Assembly (NCBI GenBank): GCA_032654645.1
Contig: JAULAW010000016.1
Span: 354,898 to 418,897 of the forward strand
Length of the DNA stretch: 64,000 nt
DNA from: CAITJF01 sp032654645
GTDB lineage: Bacteria > Pseudomonadota > Gammaproteobacteria > Burkholderiales > Gallionellaceae
Direction of reading: 5' to 3'
The notes under the pieces were generated by a model. It made no database searches, was not told the origin of the DNA, and was given only the letters and a program-made list of their open reading frames with translations. Each line of letters starts with the position of its first letter. Within the stretch, counting starts at the first letter, position 1. This document shows positions 26,703 to 35,831 of the stretch, one piece after another. The translations under genes were made by a program, and so were the position numbers.

Positions 26703-27593
26703 GTGGCTCGTCTGAATTTGGTAAACGTGGTTAATATAAAAAAAATTGTCATCTTCGGCGTCGGCCTGATCGGCGGCTCGTTTGCGCTGGCATTGCGCAA
26801 GGCTGGAACGGTCGGTGAAGTGGTTGGTTTCGGGCGTAGCGCGGCGACACTTGAACAGGCCAGGCAACTCGGCATCCTCGACCGCATCGGAACAGACCTC
26901 GCGGAACTTGGCGACGCCGATCTGGTGATGCTGGCGACGCCCGTTGGGCAGATGGCGGAACTGATGGCACGCATCGCGCCGTATCTCGGCGCGCACACGC
27001 TGGTCACCGACGGCGGCAGCACCAAGAGCGACGTGGCGGCGGCGGCCTACGCAAACCTGGGCAGCAAGATCGCGCAGTTCGTTCCTGCCCACCCTATTGC
27101 CGGTGCCGAGAAGACAGGCCCGGAAGCAGCGCAGGCCGATCTGTACCAGGGCAAGAAAGTGGTGCTGACCCCGTTGCCGGAAAACAGCGCCGAGTCGGTG
27201 GCGCGCGTGCGCAAGGCTTGGGAACTGTGTGGCGCCGTGGTGAGCGAATTGACGCCACAGCAACACGACGAAGTATTTGCCGCCGTGAGCCATTTACCCC
27301 ATTTGTTATCGTTCGCGCTGGTGCATGACCTGGCGCAACGTGACAACCGCGACTTGTTGCTGTCCTTCGCCGCCAGCGGCTTCCGCGATTTCACCCGCAT
27401 CGCCGCCAGCAGCCCGGAAATGTGGCGCGACATCAGCCTTGCCAACCGCGAAGCCTTGCTGCGTGAAGTAAAACAATATGCAGACGAACTTTATATGCTC
27501 TACCAGGCGCTGGAAAATAGTGATGCCGCCAAGCTGGAGGAAATATTTCGCCTGTCCAGCCAGGTGCGAGGTAACTGGACGCAACAAATTTAA
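26703..27593 (+). CDS. tyrA: Prephenate dehydrogenase
   Basis: 296 aa; GTG start at 26703, with another in-frame GTG at 26727 (VNIKKIVIFG) equally possible. TyrA oxidatively decarboxylates prephenate to hydroxyphenylpyruvate for tyrosine. NAD-binding VIFGVGLIGGSFALAL, VTDGGSTKSD, the substrate region HPIAGAEKTGPEAA and AVSHLPHLLSFALV are present. It starts two bases after the RES stop, so it is now probably read from transcripts crossing the accessory cluster. In relatives it follows aroF directly and is followed by aroA; here tadA follows. Confidence 0.95.
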   Translation: MARLNLVNVVNIKKIVIFGVGLIGGSFALALRKAGTVGEVVGFGRSAATLEQARQLGILDRIGTDLAELGDADLVMLATPVGQMAELMARIAPYLGAHTLVTDGGSTKSDVAAAAYANLGSKIAQFVPAHPIAGAEKTGPEAAQADLYQGKKVVLTPLPENSAESVARVRKAWELCGAVVSELTPQQHDEVFAAVSHLPHLLSFALVHDLAQRDNRDLLLSFAASGFRDFTRIAASSPEMWRDISLANREALLREVKQYADELYMLYQALENSDAAKLEEIFRLSSQVRGNWTQQI

Positions 27594-27690
27594 TTTCGTT
27601 AATCCGGGCGAACCATTCTGTCTTCGCCATCAGTTTTTTCTGCCACGCTTTTCAATTGCCCATTCCAGATTTGCCCGTACAATAACGGGC

Positions 27691-28305
27691 ATGGAAATAC
27701 AGAATCCGCCCATCCTTCAGGCACATTCCCCACCAAGCGTGGAGGATGCTGTGTTCATGCGCGTGGCGTTGAAGCTGGCACAACAGGCCGAAGCCGCTGG
27801 CGAGGTGCCGGTGGGTGCCATCGTAGTGCAGGATGGCGTAATCATCGGGCGCGGCTTCAATGCGCCGATTTCGCGCCATGATCCTTCTGCCCATGCCGAG
27901 ATGATGGCGCTACGCGCGGCGGCGCAGCAACTGGGCAATTATCGACTGGTCGGCTGTGAGCTGTTCGTTACGCTGGAACCTTGCGTGATGTGCGTGGGAG
28001 CCATGTTTCATGCGCGCATCGCGCGTGTGGTGTTCGGCGCGCGCGATCCCAAGACCGGCGCGTGCGGCAGTGTGGTGGATTTGTTTGGCGATTTCCCTCT
28101 CCCCCAACCCCTCTCACCCGCAAGTGGGACGCCGGTGGGTGCCCGGCAGCTTCGCTGCCACCCTCCCGCGGCCCAAAGGGAGAGGGGAGTTATGCGGTTG
28201 AATCACCACACCGAGGTTAGCGGCGGTGTGCTGGCGGATGAGTGCGGTTTGATACTGAGCAATTTTTTCGCCATGCGTCGTGCACAGCAACGGAGCGGGG
28301 GATGA
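27691..28305 (+). CDS. tadA: tRNA-specific adenosine deaminase with in-frame repeat insertion
   Basis: 204 aa from the ATG at 27691 (MEIQNPPILQ); typical TadA is about 150-170 aa. TadA deaminates A34 of tRNA-Arg to inosine. The zinc ligands and catalytic Glu are intact: PSAHAEMMALR and EPCVMCVGAMFHARI. Residues 136-168 (nt 28096-28194, exactly 99 bases) are foreign: a C-rich palindromic repeat translated as PLPQPLSPASGTPVGARQL and more, between VDLFGDF and RLNHHTEV. Removing it restores the normal family sequence and length. The insert is in the C-terminal region past the catalytic residues, so the enzyme may still work; this is inference. Confidence 0.93.
   Translation: MEIQNPPILQAHSPPSVEDAVFMRVALKLAQQAEAAGEVPVGAIVVQDGVIIGRGFNAPISRHDPSAHAEMMALRAAAQQLGNYRLVGCELFVTLEPCVMCVGAMFHARIARVVFGARDPKTGACGSVVDLFGDFPLPQPLSPASGTPVGARQLRCHPPAAQRERGVMRLNHHTEVSGGVLADECGLILSNFFAMRRAQQRSGG
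28096..28194. repeat. 99-bp palindromic repeat inside tadA
   Basis: CCTCTCCCCCAACCCCTCTC at one end and GGGAGAGGGGAGTTATG at the other form the outer stem; inner inverted pairs include CCCGGCAGC/GCTGCC. The type is the same as the intergenic C-rich repeats at 18440-18570 and 60430-60515. The length is a multiple of three and no stop occurs in the tadA frame. Confidence 0.85.
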
Positions 28306-28314
28306 CGGCGTAGC

Positions 28315-28794
28315 ATGAAAATCAACATTCATATCGCAACACAAACCCTAGATCTGCTCAATGCCGCGAGCCACCTGCTGCGCCGCTACCCGGTTTCCAC
28401 CGGAGCGAACGGTGTGGGCGAGGAGAGCGGCAGTTACTGCACACCGCGCGGGCGGCACATTATCCGAGCCAAAATAGGCGCGGGCCAACCGGTGAACACG
28501 GTGTTCGTGCAACGCCGACCGACCGGGGAAATATATACGCCGCAGCTTGGCGCGCAGCATCCGGGGCGCGATTGGATACTTACACGCATCCTGTGGCTAT
28601 CCGGATGCGAAGTGGGTTTTAACCGCCTCGGCTCTTGCGACACCATGCGGCGCTATATTTATATCCACGGCACGCCGGATAGCACGCTGCTCGGCCAGCC
28701 CGGTTCAAAGGGGTGCGTGCGTATGCGCAACTCCGACCTGATGGAGTTGTTCGACCTGGTTCTGGTGGGCACGGAAGCCAACATGATTGCTTGA
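28315..28794 (+). CDS. L,D-transpeptidase (YkuD family), no signal peptide
   Basis: 159 aa, consisting almost only of the YkuD catalytic domain. It shows INIHIATQTLDLL at the start, the His of YIYIHGTPDSTLLG and the catalytic Cys in SKGCVRMRNSDLMELFD. These enzymes make 3-3 cross-links in peptidoglycan or attach lipoproteins, normally outside the cytoplasm. No signal peptide or anchor is visible from this start, which is unusual, and no better upstream start exists because the gene begins 9 bases after the tadA stop. Export may depend on a non-classical route, or the function may differ. Confidence 0.85.
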   Translation: MKINIHIATQTLDLLNAASHLLRRYPVSTGANGVGEESGSYCTPRGRHIIRAKIGAGQPVNTVFVQRRPTGEIYTPQLGAQHPGRDWILTRILWLSGCEVGFNRLGSCDTMRRYIYIHGTPDSTLLGQPGSKGCVRMRNSDLMELFDLVLVGTEANMIA

Positions 28795-28871
28795 TCCAAC
28801 CGCTTTAGCTTCTCAAGGAAGTCTGAACGGAACTTATCCACGATTTACAGATATAAGCTAGAGGAGGCGAC

Positions 28872-29366
28872 ATGGACAGACGATCGTTCATCAAACTGGC
28901 AGCAGGAGGGGCGGGAATATTCGCGTTGTCGCGGTTAATTGTGATGGAGCAAGCCATGGCTGTGGAACACATCGAGAAAACCAGCAAGAGCGATGCGGAG
29001 TGGAAGAGACTGCTCACACCGGAGCAGTATGAGGTGTTGCGCAAAGGAGGCACCGAGCGCACAAACAGCAGCCCGCTCAATCACGAAAAACGCAACGGAA
29101 TGTTTGTGTGCGTCGCCTGCGAGCTGGAATTATTTCCGTCCAAATACAAATATGAAAGCGGCACCGGCTGGCCGAGTTTTTATGATGTGCTGCCCGGACA
29201 TGTCGAAACCAAAACCGATTTCAAGCTGATCCTGCCGCGCACCGAATATCACTGCGCGCGCTGCGGCGGCCATCAAGGGCATGTGTTCAAGGAAGGCCCG
29301 CCGCCTACCGGGCTGCGCTATTGCAACAATGGTGTGGCGCTTAGGTTCATTCCAGACAAGACGTAA
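28872..29366 (+). CDS. msrB: Peptide-methionine (R)-S-oxide reductase, Tat-exported
   Basis: 164 aa. The N-terminus MDRRSFIKLAAGGAGIFALS is a twin-arginine signal, so the protein should act in the periplasm. The MsrB domain (about 38-160) has zinc-binding CVAC and CARC pairs, GTGWPSFYDVL and the catalytic Cys region LRYCNNGVALRF. Conserved TERTNSSPLNHEKRNG is intact. It repairs methionine-R-sulfoxide in proteins. An AGAGGAGG ribosome-binding site precedes the ATG. Confidence 0.95.
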   Translation: MDRRSFIKLAAGGAGIFALSRLIVMEQAMAVEHIEKTSKSDAEWKRLLTPEQYEVLRKGGTERTNSSPLNHEKRNGMFVCVACELELFPSKYKYESGTGWPSFYDVLPGHVETKTDFKLILPRTEYHCARCGGHQGHVFKEGPPPTGLRYCNNGVALRFIPDKT

Positions 29367-29372
29367 ACAAGC

Positions 29373-29807
29373 TCAATGCTTGGCAGACATGTGCTGCACG
29401 CCCACTACCCTGTCACCGGGTTTGATGCCGTTCCTGGCGAACCATCCGCTGTTCATTTCCAGCGCGTACAGCACTTCCCCTGCCGCGCTGTGATGGTCTG
29501 TAGTATTGGGCCGCATCTCCGCGATATTGATGATGGCGCCGTCGCTTGCGATGAAGGCGATGGAAAGCGGTATCGGCGTATCTTTCATCCAAAATATGTA
29601 TCTGTCGGCCTTTTCGAATACGAACAGCATGCCGCAATTGGCGCACAAATGGCCGCGCTGCATCAGGCCATGCTCGCGGCTTTGCGGTGTATCGGCAACT
29701 TCGGCACGGACGGTTTGTTTGCCAATCTTGAGCGTGACCCCCTCTGCCCAAGCCGATGGCAGCGCAAGGGTAAGACAGAGCAGCAAGGCGGCGCGTATTA
29801 GTTTCAT
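29373..29807 (-). CDS. DUF192 periplasmic protein
   Basis: 144 aa with a signal peptide (IRAALLLCLTLALPSAWA). The mature part matches DUF192: EVADTPQSREHGLMQR, LFVFEKADRYIFWMKDT, PIPLSIAFIASDG and a VLYALEMNSGWFARNGIKPG C-terminal motif. Structures of this family form a small beta barrel; function is unknown. The gene converges with msrB, with six bases between stops. Confidence 0.88.
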   Translation of the reverse strand: MKLIRAALLLCLTLALPSAWAEGVTLKIGKQTVRAEVADTPQSREHGLMQRGHLCANCGMLFVFEKADRYIFWMKDTPIPLSIAFIASDGAIINIAEMRPNTTDHHSAAGEVLYALEMNSGWFARNGIKPGDRVVGVQHMSAKH

Positions 29808-29941
29808 GGAGAACGCAGTTTACCAAGTTCCGCAAAAGCTGGTAAATGAATACCGCGCTTTCGCTGCTCCTGCCATCAGTGCGATGGGCTACAATTGCGG
29901 GGCCGTATCAGAAATCGAAATATTAATACCCCAATTTTCCC

Positions 29942-30721
29942 ATGAACCCTACTCTTGTTTTCGACATCGAAACCATTCCCGATATTGCCGGGCTGCGCAC
30001 CCTGCATGAGCTCGACGCGCGGGTGAGCGACGCGGATGTGGCGGAAATGGCTTTCCAGACGCGCCGCCAGAAAACGGGCAGCGATTTTTTGCCGCATCAT
30101 TTGCACCGTGTTGCGGCAATTTCCTGCGCGTTGCGCGAGGGTGACAGTTTTCGCGTGTGGTCGCTGGGCGGGCTGGAAGACGACGAAGGCAGCATCATCC
30201 AGCGTTTCTTCGACGGCATCGAAAAATACACCCCGCAACTGGTGTCGTGGAACGGTGGCGGATTCGACCTGCCGGTGCTGCACTATCGCGGCTTGATCCA
30301 CGGCATACAGTGCGCGCGCTATTGGGACATGGGCGAGGATGACCGCGATTTCAAATGGAACAACTACATCAGCCGCTACCACACCCGCCACCTCGACCTG
30401 ATGGACTTGCTGGCTATGTACACCGGGCGCGCCAATGCGCCGCTGGACGATCTTGCAAAGCTGATCGGTTTTCCCGGCAAGTTGGGCATGGATGGCAGCA
30501 AAGTGTGGGGGGCATATCAGCAGGGCAAGCTGAACGAAATACGCAACTACTGCGAGACCGATGTGGTGAACACCTGGCTGGTGTTCGCGCGCTTCCAGTT
30601 GATGCGCGGTCAACTCAGCAAAGCACGCTACGAGCAGGAAATGGAACTGGTGCGTAGCACCTTGAGCAAATCCGACGAGGCGCACTGGAAAGAATTTCTG
30701 GCCCAATGGCCGGACTCTTAA
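29942..30721 (+). CDS. 3'-5' exonuclease of the PolB-like family
   Basis: 259 aa. The exonuclease motifs of the DnaQ/PolB superfamily are visible: ExoI VFDIETIPD (Asp/Glu), ExoII SWNGGGFDLPVL and ExoIII YCETDVVNTWLVF. It matches the predicted 3'-5' exonuclease family related to DNA polymerase B exonuclease domains. It probably degrades single-stranded DNA in repair or replication, inferred from the fold. It precedes rlmD by 72 bases that hold a CCCGCGCAAGCGGG hairpin repeat. Confidence 0.88.
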   Translation: MNPTLVFDIETIPDIAGLRTLHELDARVSDADVAEMAFQTRRQKTGSDFLPHHLHRVAAISCALREGDSFRVWSLGGLEDDEGSIIQRFFDGIEKYTPQLVSWNGGGFDLPVLHYRGLIHGIQCARYWDMGEDDRDFKWNNYISRYHTRHLDLMDLLAMYTGRANAPLDDLAKLIGFPGKLGMDGSKVWGAYQQGKLNEIRNYCETDVVNTWLVFARFQLMRGQLSKARYEQEMELVRSTLSKSDEAHWKEFLAQWPDS

Positions 30722-30724
30722 AAG

Positions 30725-30770
30725 CAATGAACAACATTTTGTCCTTCCCGCGCAAGCGGGAATGACGGCG
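30725..30770. repeat. Short CCCGCGC-AGCGGGAATGAC palindromic repeat
   Basis: TTCCCGCGCAAGCGGGAATG forms a compact hairpin between the exonuclease gene and rlmD. Related copies lie at about 11040-11066, in the permease gene at 45470-45540 and at 44650-44715. Confidence 0.65.
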
Positions 30771-30793
30771 CCGAATAACTTTCGACAGAATCT

Positions 30794-32095
30794 ATGAACC
30801 CGGTAATCGTTGAATCGCTCGACCATGAAGGCCGGGGCATCGCACATGCCGACGGCAAGGTGATTTTCATCGAAGGCGCTCTGACAGGCGAGCGTGTGAC
30901 CTACTCCTCGTATCGCAAAAAACCGAGCTATGAGCAGGCTCAAGTCGGCCAGATACTGAAACAGACTTTCCTGCGCGTGCAGCCGAAGTGCCCGAATTTC
31001 GGAACGTGCGGTGGCTGTTCGATGCAGCATCTGGAGGCGCGTGCACAGGTCGCTGTCAAGCAGCGCGTGCTGGAAGATAATCTGGAGCGTATCGGCAAGG
31101 TCAAAGCCAAAACCATGCTATCGCCGATTTACGGGCAAATCTGGGGCTATCGCCAGCGCGCGCGGCTGTCGGTGCGGCATGTGTTGAAGAAGGGAAAGAC
31201 GCTGGTGGGCTTCCGCGAGAAAAACGGCAAATACGTGGCCGACATGCAGCACTGCGAAATTCTGACGCCCAGGATTGCCCGCCTGTTGCCGCTGTTGGGG
31301 GAGTTGAATGAAAGTTTTACCACTCGCGATATTCTGCCGCAGATCGAAGTGGCTGTAGGCGAACATGTGGATGTGCTGGTACTGCGCATCCTGCAAGCGC
31401 TCTCGCCGTCGGATGAGGCGCTGATCAAACAATTTGCCGATACGCACAAAGTGCAGTTCTGGACGCAGACCAAAGGGCCGGAAACGGTGGTGCCGTTCTA
31501 CCCGCTGGACGCGCCGCCGCTGACTTACAGCCTGCCGGAATTCGGCATCACCATGCCGTTTGCGCCGACCGAATTCACCCAGGTGAACAGCGAAATGAAC
31601 CGGCTGATGGTGAGCCGCGCGATGCGCCTGCTCGATCCGCAACCGGACGAACGAATTGCCGATTTTTTCTGCGGCTTGGGCAACTTCACCTTGCCTATCG
31701 CAAGAAGCGGCGCGCAGGTAGTCGGCATCGAAGGCAGCGGGGCGTTGGTGAAACGCGCGCAGCAAAATGCCGCGCTTAACGGCCTATCTGGCAACACGAA
31801 ATTTCAATCAATGAATTTGTTCGAGATGGATGAAGCCACCCTTGCCCAACTCGGCTCGTTCGACAAGTGGCTGGTCGATCCGCCGCGCGAAGGCGCTATT
31901 GAACTAGTGAAATCCATCAGCGTTGAAACCGCGCCGCGCCGTATCGTCTATGTCTCATGCAGCCCGTCCACTTTAGCGCGCGATGCGGAAGTGCTGGTGC
32001 ATACCAAGGGCTACAACCTCCATGCAGCGGGTGTGATGAACATGTTCCCGCACACTTCGCATGTCGAATCCATCGCAATATTCGTCAAATCATGA
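30794..32095 (+). CDS. rlmD: 23S rRNA (uracil-1939-C5)-methyltransferase
   Basis: 433 aa. A TRAM domain (1-60, VESLDHEGRGIAHADGKVIF) is followed by the iron-sulfur cysteines CPNFGTCGGCSMQH. The methyltransferase domain has DFFCGLGNFTLPIA, the WLVDPPREGA motif and the catalytic nucleophile in YVSCSPSTLARD, which together identify RlmD. It methylates U1939 of 23S rRNA. The stop overlaps the next gene's start by 4 bases. Confidence 0.96.
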   Translation: MNPVIVESLDHEGRGIAHADGKVIFIEGALTGERVTYSSYRKKPSYEQAQVGQILKQTFLRVQPKCPNFGTCGGCSMQHLEARAQVAVKQRVLEDNLERIGKVKAKTMLSPIYGQIWGYRQRARLSVRHVLKKGKTLVGFREKNGKYVADMQHCEILTPRIARLLPLLGELNESFTTRDILPQIEVAVGEHVDVLVLRILQALSPSDEALIKQFADTHKVQFWTQTKGPETVVPFYPLDAPPLTYSLPEFGITMPFAPTEFTQVNSEMNRLMVSRAMRLLDPQPDERIADFFCGLGNFTLPIARSGAQVVGIEGSGALVKRAQQNAALNGLSGNTKFQSMNLFEMDEATLAQLGSFDKWLVDPPREGAIELVKSISVETAPRRIVYVSCSPSTLARDAEVLVHTKGYNLHAAGVMNMFPHTSHVESIAIFVKS

Positions 32096-32562
32096 GCCGC
32101 TACGACGATCTGGTTACCGAGGCGCTTGCGCGGGTGAAAGAGATCATGCCGTGGGATTTGAGCCGGTCGCTCGCCGCCGGGAACAAACCGATCCTGCTCG
32201 ATGTGCGTGAACCGGCGGAGTTTGCCCTGCTGCGCATCCGGGGCTCGATCAATGTACCGCGCGGCGTGCTGGAGCAATCCTGTGAATGGGATTACGACGA
32301 GACCGTGCCGGAGCTGGCCGCCGGGCGCGAACAGGAAATCGTGCTGATCTGCCGTTCCGGCAAACGCTCGGTGCTCGCCGCTGACGTGATGCTGCGGATG
32401 GGCTACACCAACGTGGTCTCGCTCAAGACCGGCGTGCACGGCTGGAACGACTTCGAGCAGCCATTAGTGGACGGAGCTGACAAAACGCTGGATGCGGATG
32501 CCGCCGATGTGTTAATTGCCCCGCGTGTGCGACCTGAGCAGCGCAAACCGAAACCACTCTGA
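32092..32562 (+). CDS. Rhodanese-domain protein
   Basis: 156 aa from the ATG at 32092, overlapping rlmD (ATGA). One rhodanese domain (about 18-125) shows ILLDVREPAEFALLRI, GSINVPRGVLE and the catalytic loop LICRSGKRSVLAADVM with its Cys. These domains carry or transfer sulfur as a persulfide. The N-terminal helix and Pro/Lys-rich C-terminus are outside the domain. Coupling to rlmD is clear, but a functional link is not. Confidence 0.88.
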   Translation: MSRYDDLVTEALARVKEIMPWDLSRSLAAGNKPILLDVREPAEFALLRIRGSINVPRGVLEQSCEWDYDETVPELAAGREQEIVLICRSGKRSVLAADVMLRMGYTNVVSLKTGVHGWNDFEQPLVDGADKTLDADAADVLIAPRVRPEQRKPKPL

Positions 32563-32667
32563 TTTGCGAGGGTAACAAAAAAGCGATCAACACCCACAAG
32601 GGGTAGGCCGCCTTTCTGTCGTCGCTTGCAGCGATTACTCCCGCTCGCCGCTGAACTGTTGGTGCTG

Positions 32668-32715
32668 GCTTCGAATTGACCACCTATGCAGGCTTAAAAT
32701 TGACCTGATAGAAAT
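32668..32715. mobile_element. Possible solo end of an IS21-type insertion sequence
   Basis: On the minus strand two direct repeats, GGTCAATTTTAAGCCTGCAT and GGTCAATTCGAAGCCAGCAC, are spaced 24 bases apart. Tandem GGTCAATT-type repeats are typical of IS21-family ends. No istA/istB genes are present. The surrounding 32563-32858 holds no supportable gene. Confidence 0.3.
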
Positions 32716-32858
32716 TGCTGCATAGCGTGTTACGCGGATGTGGATAAGTCACCCAGGCTGTAGTTGGTTTTGATCTCCAGTTTCAGTAGTTAATGATGTT
32801 TGGGAAAGCGCAAAAATTCGCGTATATTGGCAGGTCGTTTTCACTCAAGATGGCTCGC

Positions 32859-35690
32859 ATGGAACAGATACGAATACGCGGCGCACGCACGCATAACCTG
32901 AAGAACATCAACCTCGACCTGCCGCGCAACAAGCTGGTGGTCATCACCGGTTTGTCCGGCTCGGGCAAGTCTTCGCTCGCTTTCGACACGCTGTATGCCG
33001 AAGGGCAGCGGCGCTATGTCGAATCACTCTCCGCCTACGCGCGCCAGTTTTTGCAGTTGATGGAGAAACCGGATGTGGATTTGATCGAGGGTTTGTCGCC
33101 CGCCATCGCCATCGAGCAGAAAGCCGCCTCGCATAACCCGCGCTCCACCGTCGGCACCGTCACCGAAATCCACGATTACCTGCGCCTGTTGTTCGCGCGC
33201 GCGGGCGACCCCTACTGCCCGCAGCATGATCTGGTGTTGCAGGCGCAGAGCGTAAGCCAGATGGTGGATCATGTGCTGCAGTTGCCGCAAGACACGCGCA
33301 TCATGATTCTTTCGCCTTTGGTCGTTGAGCGCAAAGGCGAGCAACTGGATTTGTTCGATGAGTTGCGCGCGCAGGGCTTCGTGCGGCTGCGCGTGAACGG
33401 CAGGGTGTACGAGATGGACAAGCTGCCCGCGCTGCCGAAGAATAAAAAGCATACCGTCGAAATCGTGGTGGATCGGCTGAAAGTCGGCGCGGACGCCAAG
33501 CAGCGCCTGGCCGAATCGTTCGAGACCGCGTTGCGCCATGCCGACGGGCGCGCGCTGGCAGTGGAAATGGATAGCCTCAAGGAACACATGTTCTCCGCCA
33601 AATTCGCCTGCACAATCTGCAATTACTCGCTGCCAGAACTCGAACCGAGATTGTTCTCGTTTAATAATCCGATGGGTGCCTGCCCCAAGTGCGACGGGCT
33701 GGGCAACATCAGTTTTTTCGACCCCAAGCGGATTGTGGCCTTCCCGCAATTGTCACTGAGCTCCGGCGCAATCAAGAGTTGGGACCGGCGCAACCAGTTT
33801 TATTACCAGATGCTGGACAGCCTGGCCAAGCACTATGATTTCGACCTGGAACGCCCATTCGAGAACCTGCCGGAAAAAATCCAGAATATCGTTTTGTATG
33901 GCAGCGGAAAGGAAAACATCTCCTTCCGCTATCTCAACGAGCGCGGCAAACCCGCAGTGCGCGAGCATCCCTTCGAGGGCATCGTCAACAATCTGGAGCG
34001 GCGTTACCGCGAATCCGATTCACCCACCGTGCGCGAGGAGTTGGCGAAATATCTGAATACTTGCCTCTGCCCGGAATGCAAGGGCACGCGCCTGCGCCTG
34101 GAAGCGCGCCATGTGCGCGTTGCCGGACAAACCATCTACGAACTCAGCGCCTTGCCGCTGAAGCAGGCATTGGCTTTCTTCCAGCAAGTAAAGCTGGCCG
34201 GTTACAAGCAGACGATCGCAGAAAAAATCGTGCATGAAATCGCCAGCCGCCTAACCTTCCTCAACAACGTGGGGCTGGACTACCTGTCGCTGGAGCGTTC
34301 GGCGGAAACCCTCTCCGGCGGCGAATCGCAGCGCATCCGCCTGGCCTCGCAAATCGGCTCCGGGCTGACCGGCGTAATGTACGTGCTGGACGAACCTTCC
34401 ATCGGCCTGCACCAGCGCGATAATGACCGCCTGTTGCAAACCCTGAAAAAACTGCGCGACATGGGCAACAGCGTGATCGTGGTGGAGCATGACGAAGAAG
34501 CTATCCATGCCGCCGATCATGTGGTGGACATGGGGCCGGGAGCGGGCGAGCACGGCGGCACGGTGGTCGCGGAAGGCACACCTGATGACATTAAAAATAA
34601 TAAACAATCGCTGACTGGCGATTATCTTTCCGGGCGGCGCAGCATTCCCGCTCCGAAAAAATACCGCACCCCCGACCCGGAACGCATGCTGCAAATCAAG
34701 GGCGCCTGCGGCAACAACCTGAAACAGGTCACACTGGATTTGCCGGTCGGGCTGCTGGTGTGCGTGACCGGCGTTTCCGGCTCCGGCAAATCCACGCTGA
34801 TCAACGACACGCTGTATCACGCCGTGGCGCAACATCTCTATGGCAGCAATGCAGAGCCCGCACCGTTCGCCGAGATCAGCGGGCTGGAGTTTTTCGACAA
34901 GGTAATCAACGTTGACCAGAGCCCCATCGGGCGCACGCCGCGCTCCAACCCTGCCACCTATACCGGTCTGTTCACCCCGATCCGCGAGCTGTTCGCCGCA
35001 GTGCCGCAATCGCGCGAACGCGGCTATGGGCCGGGGCGCTTCTCGTTCAACGTCAAGGGCGGCCGCTGCGAATCCTGCCAGGGCGACGGCATGATCAAAG
35101 TCGAGATGCACTTTTTGCCGGATGTGTATGTGCCGTGCGACGTGTGCCACAGCATGCGCTACAACCGCGAGACGCTGGAAATTCAATACAAGGGCAGGAA
35201 CGTCCACCAGATTTTGCTGATGACCGTGGAACAGGCGCGCGAATTTTTTGCCCCCGTGCCGGTCATCGCGCGCAAACTGCAAACCCTGCTCGACGTGGGG
35301 CTGGGCTATATCACGCTGGGGCAAAGCGCCACCACGCTCTCCGGCGGCGAAGCGCAGCGCGTGAAACTCTCCTTGGAGCTTTCCAAGCGCGATACCGGGC
35401 GCACGCTGTACATTCTCGACGAACCCACCACCGGCCTGCACTTCCACGACATCGCCCTGCTGCTGAAAGTCATCCACCAACTGCGCGACCAGGGCAACAC
35501 CGTGTTGGTGATCGAACACAACCTAGATGTCATCAAGACCGCCGACTGGATCATAGACCTCGGCCCGGAAGGCGGGGAAGGCGGCGGGCGCATCATCGCG
35601 CAAGGATCGCCCGGAGATATTGCCGCCAACCCGGATAGTGCGACCGGAGAATATTTGAAACAAGTGCTGGATAAAAGGAAAGTTCAGTAA
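32859..35690 (+). CDS. uvrA: UvrABC excinuclease subunit A
   Basis: 943 aa from the ATG at 32859 (MEQIRIRGARTHNLKNI); nearby in-frame ATGs at 32850 and 32793 are less typical. UvrA is the damage-recognition ATPase of nucleotide excision repair. Both ABC modules are complete: Walker A GLSGSGKSSLAFDTLYAEGQ and GVSGSGKSTLINDTL; signatures LSGGESQRIRLASQIG and LSGGEAQRVKLSLEL; Walker B YVLDEPSIGLH and YILDEPTTGLH. The zinc-finger modules CTICNYS...CPKCDG and CESCQGDG...CDVCHSMRYN are present. It stands alone; no ssb is adjacent. Confidence 0.98.
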   Translation: MEQIRIRGARTHNLKNINLDLPRNKLVVITGLSGSGKSSLAFDTLYAEGQRRYVESLSAYARQFLQLMEKPDVDLIEGLSPAIAIEQKAASHNPRSTVGTVTEIHDYLRLLFARAGDPYCPQHDLVLQAQSVSQMVDHVLQLPQDTRIMILSPLVVERKGEQLDLFDELRAQGFVRLRVNGRVYEMDKLPALPKNKKHTVEIVVDRLKVGADAKQRLAESFETALRHADGRALAVEMDSLKEHMFSAKFACTICNYSLPELEPRLFSFNNPMGACPKCDGLGNISFFDPKRIVAFPQLSLSSGAIKSWDRRNQFYYQMLDSLAKHYDFDLERPFENLPEKIQNIVLYGSGKENISFRYLNERGKPAVREHPFEGIVNNLERRYRESDSPTVREELAKYLNTCLCPECKGTRLRLEARHVRVAGQTIYELSALPLKQALAFFQQVKLAGYKQTIAEKIVHEIASRLTFLNNVGLDYLSLERSAETLSGGESQRIRLASQIGSGLTGVMYVLDEPSIGLHQRDNDRLLQTLKKLRDMGNSVIVVEHDEEAIHAADHVVDMGPGAGEHGGTVVAEGTPDDIKNNKQSLTGDYLSGRRSIPAPKKYRTPDPERMLQIKGACGNNLKQVTLDLPVGLLVCVTGVSGSGKSTLINDTLYHAVAQHLYGSNAEPAPFAEISGLEFFDKVINVDQSPIGRTPRSNPATYTGLFTPIRELFAAVPQSRERGYGPGRFSFNVKGGRCESCQGDGMIKVEMHFLPDVYVPCDVCHSMRYNRETLEIQYKGRNVHQILLMTVEQAREFFAPVPVIARKLQTLLDVGLGYITLGQSATTLSGGEAQRVKLSLELSKRDTGRTLYILDEPTTGLHFHDIALLLKVIHQLRDQGNTVLVIEHNLDVIKTADWIIDLGPEGGEGGGRIIAQGSPGDIAANPDSATGEYLKQVLDKRKVQ

Positions 35691-35831
35691 ATCGGGTTAC
35701 GCTGCACCAATCCGATCTTCGCTCGCAGCGTCCATGCAGCCTGGCTCAAATTGCCAAAAAACCTGTTTGGGCATATAGTGCAGAAGCAGTAAATGAATAG
35801 TTTTTGTTTTCACAATCTTGGAGGGAAAAAT

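Noticed and set aside
29876..31030. 384-codon frame antisense to the exonuclease gene and rlmD
   Set aside because: It spans two clear genes on the opposite strand and reads as a shadow.
34251..35519. 422-codon frame antisense to uvrA
   Set aside because: Shadow of uvrA, with no recognisable domain or ribosome-binding site.
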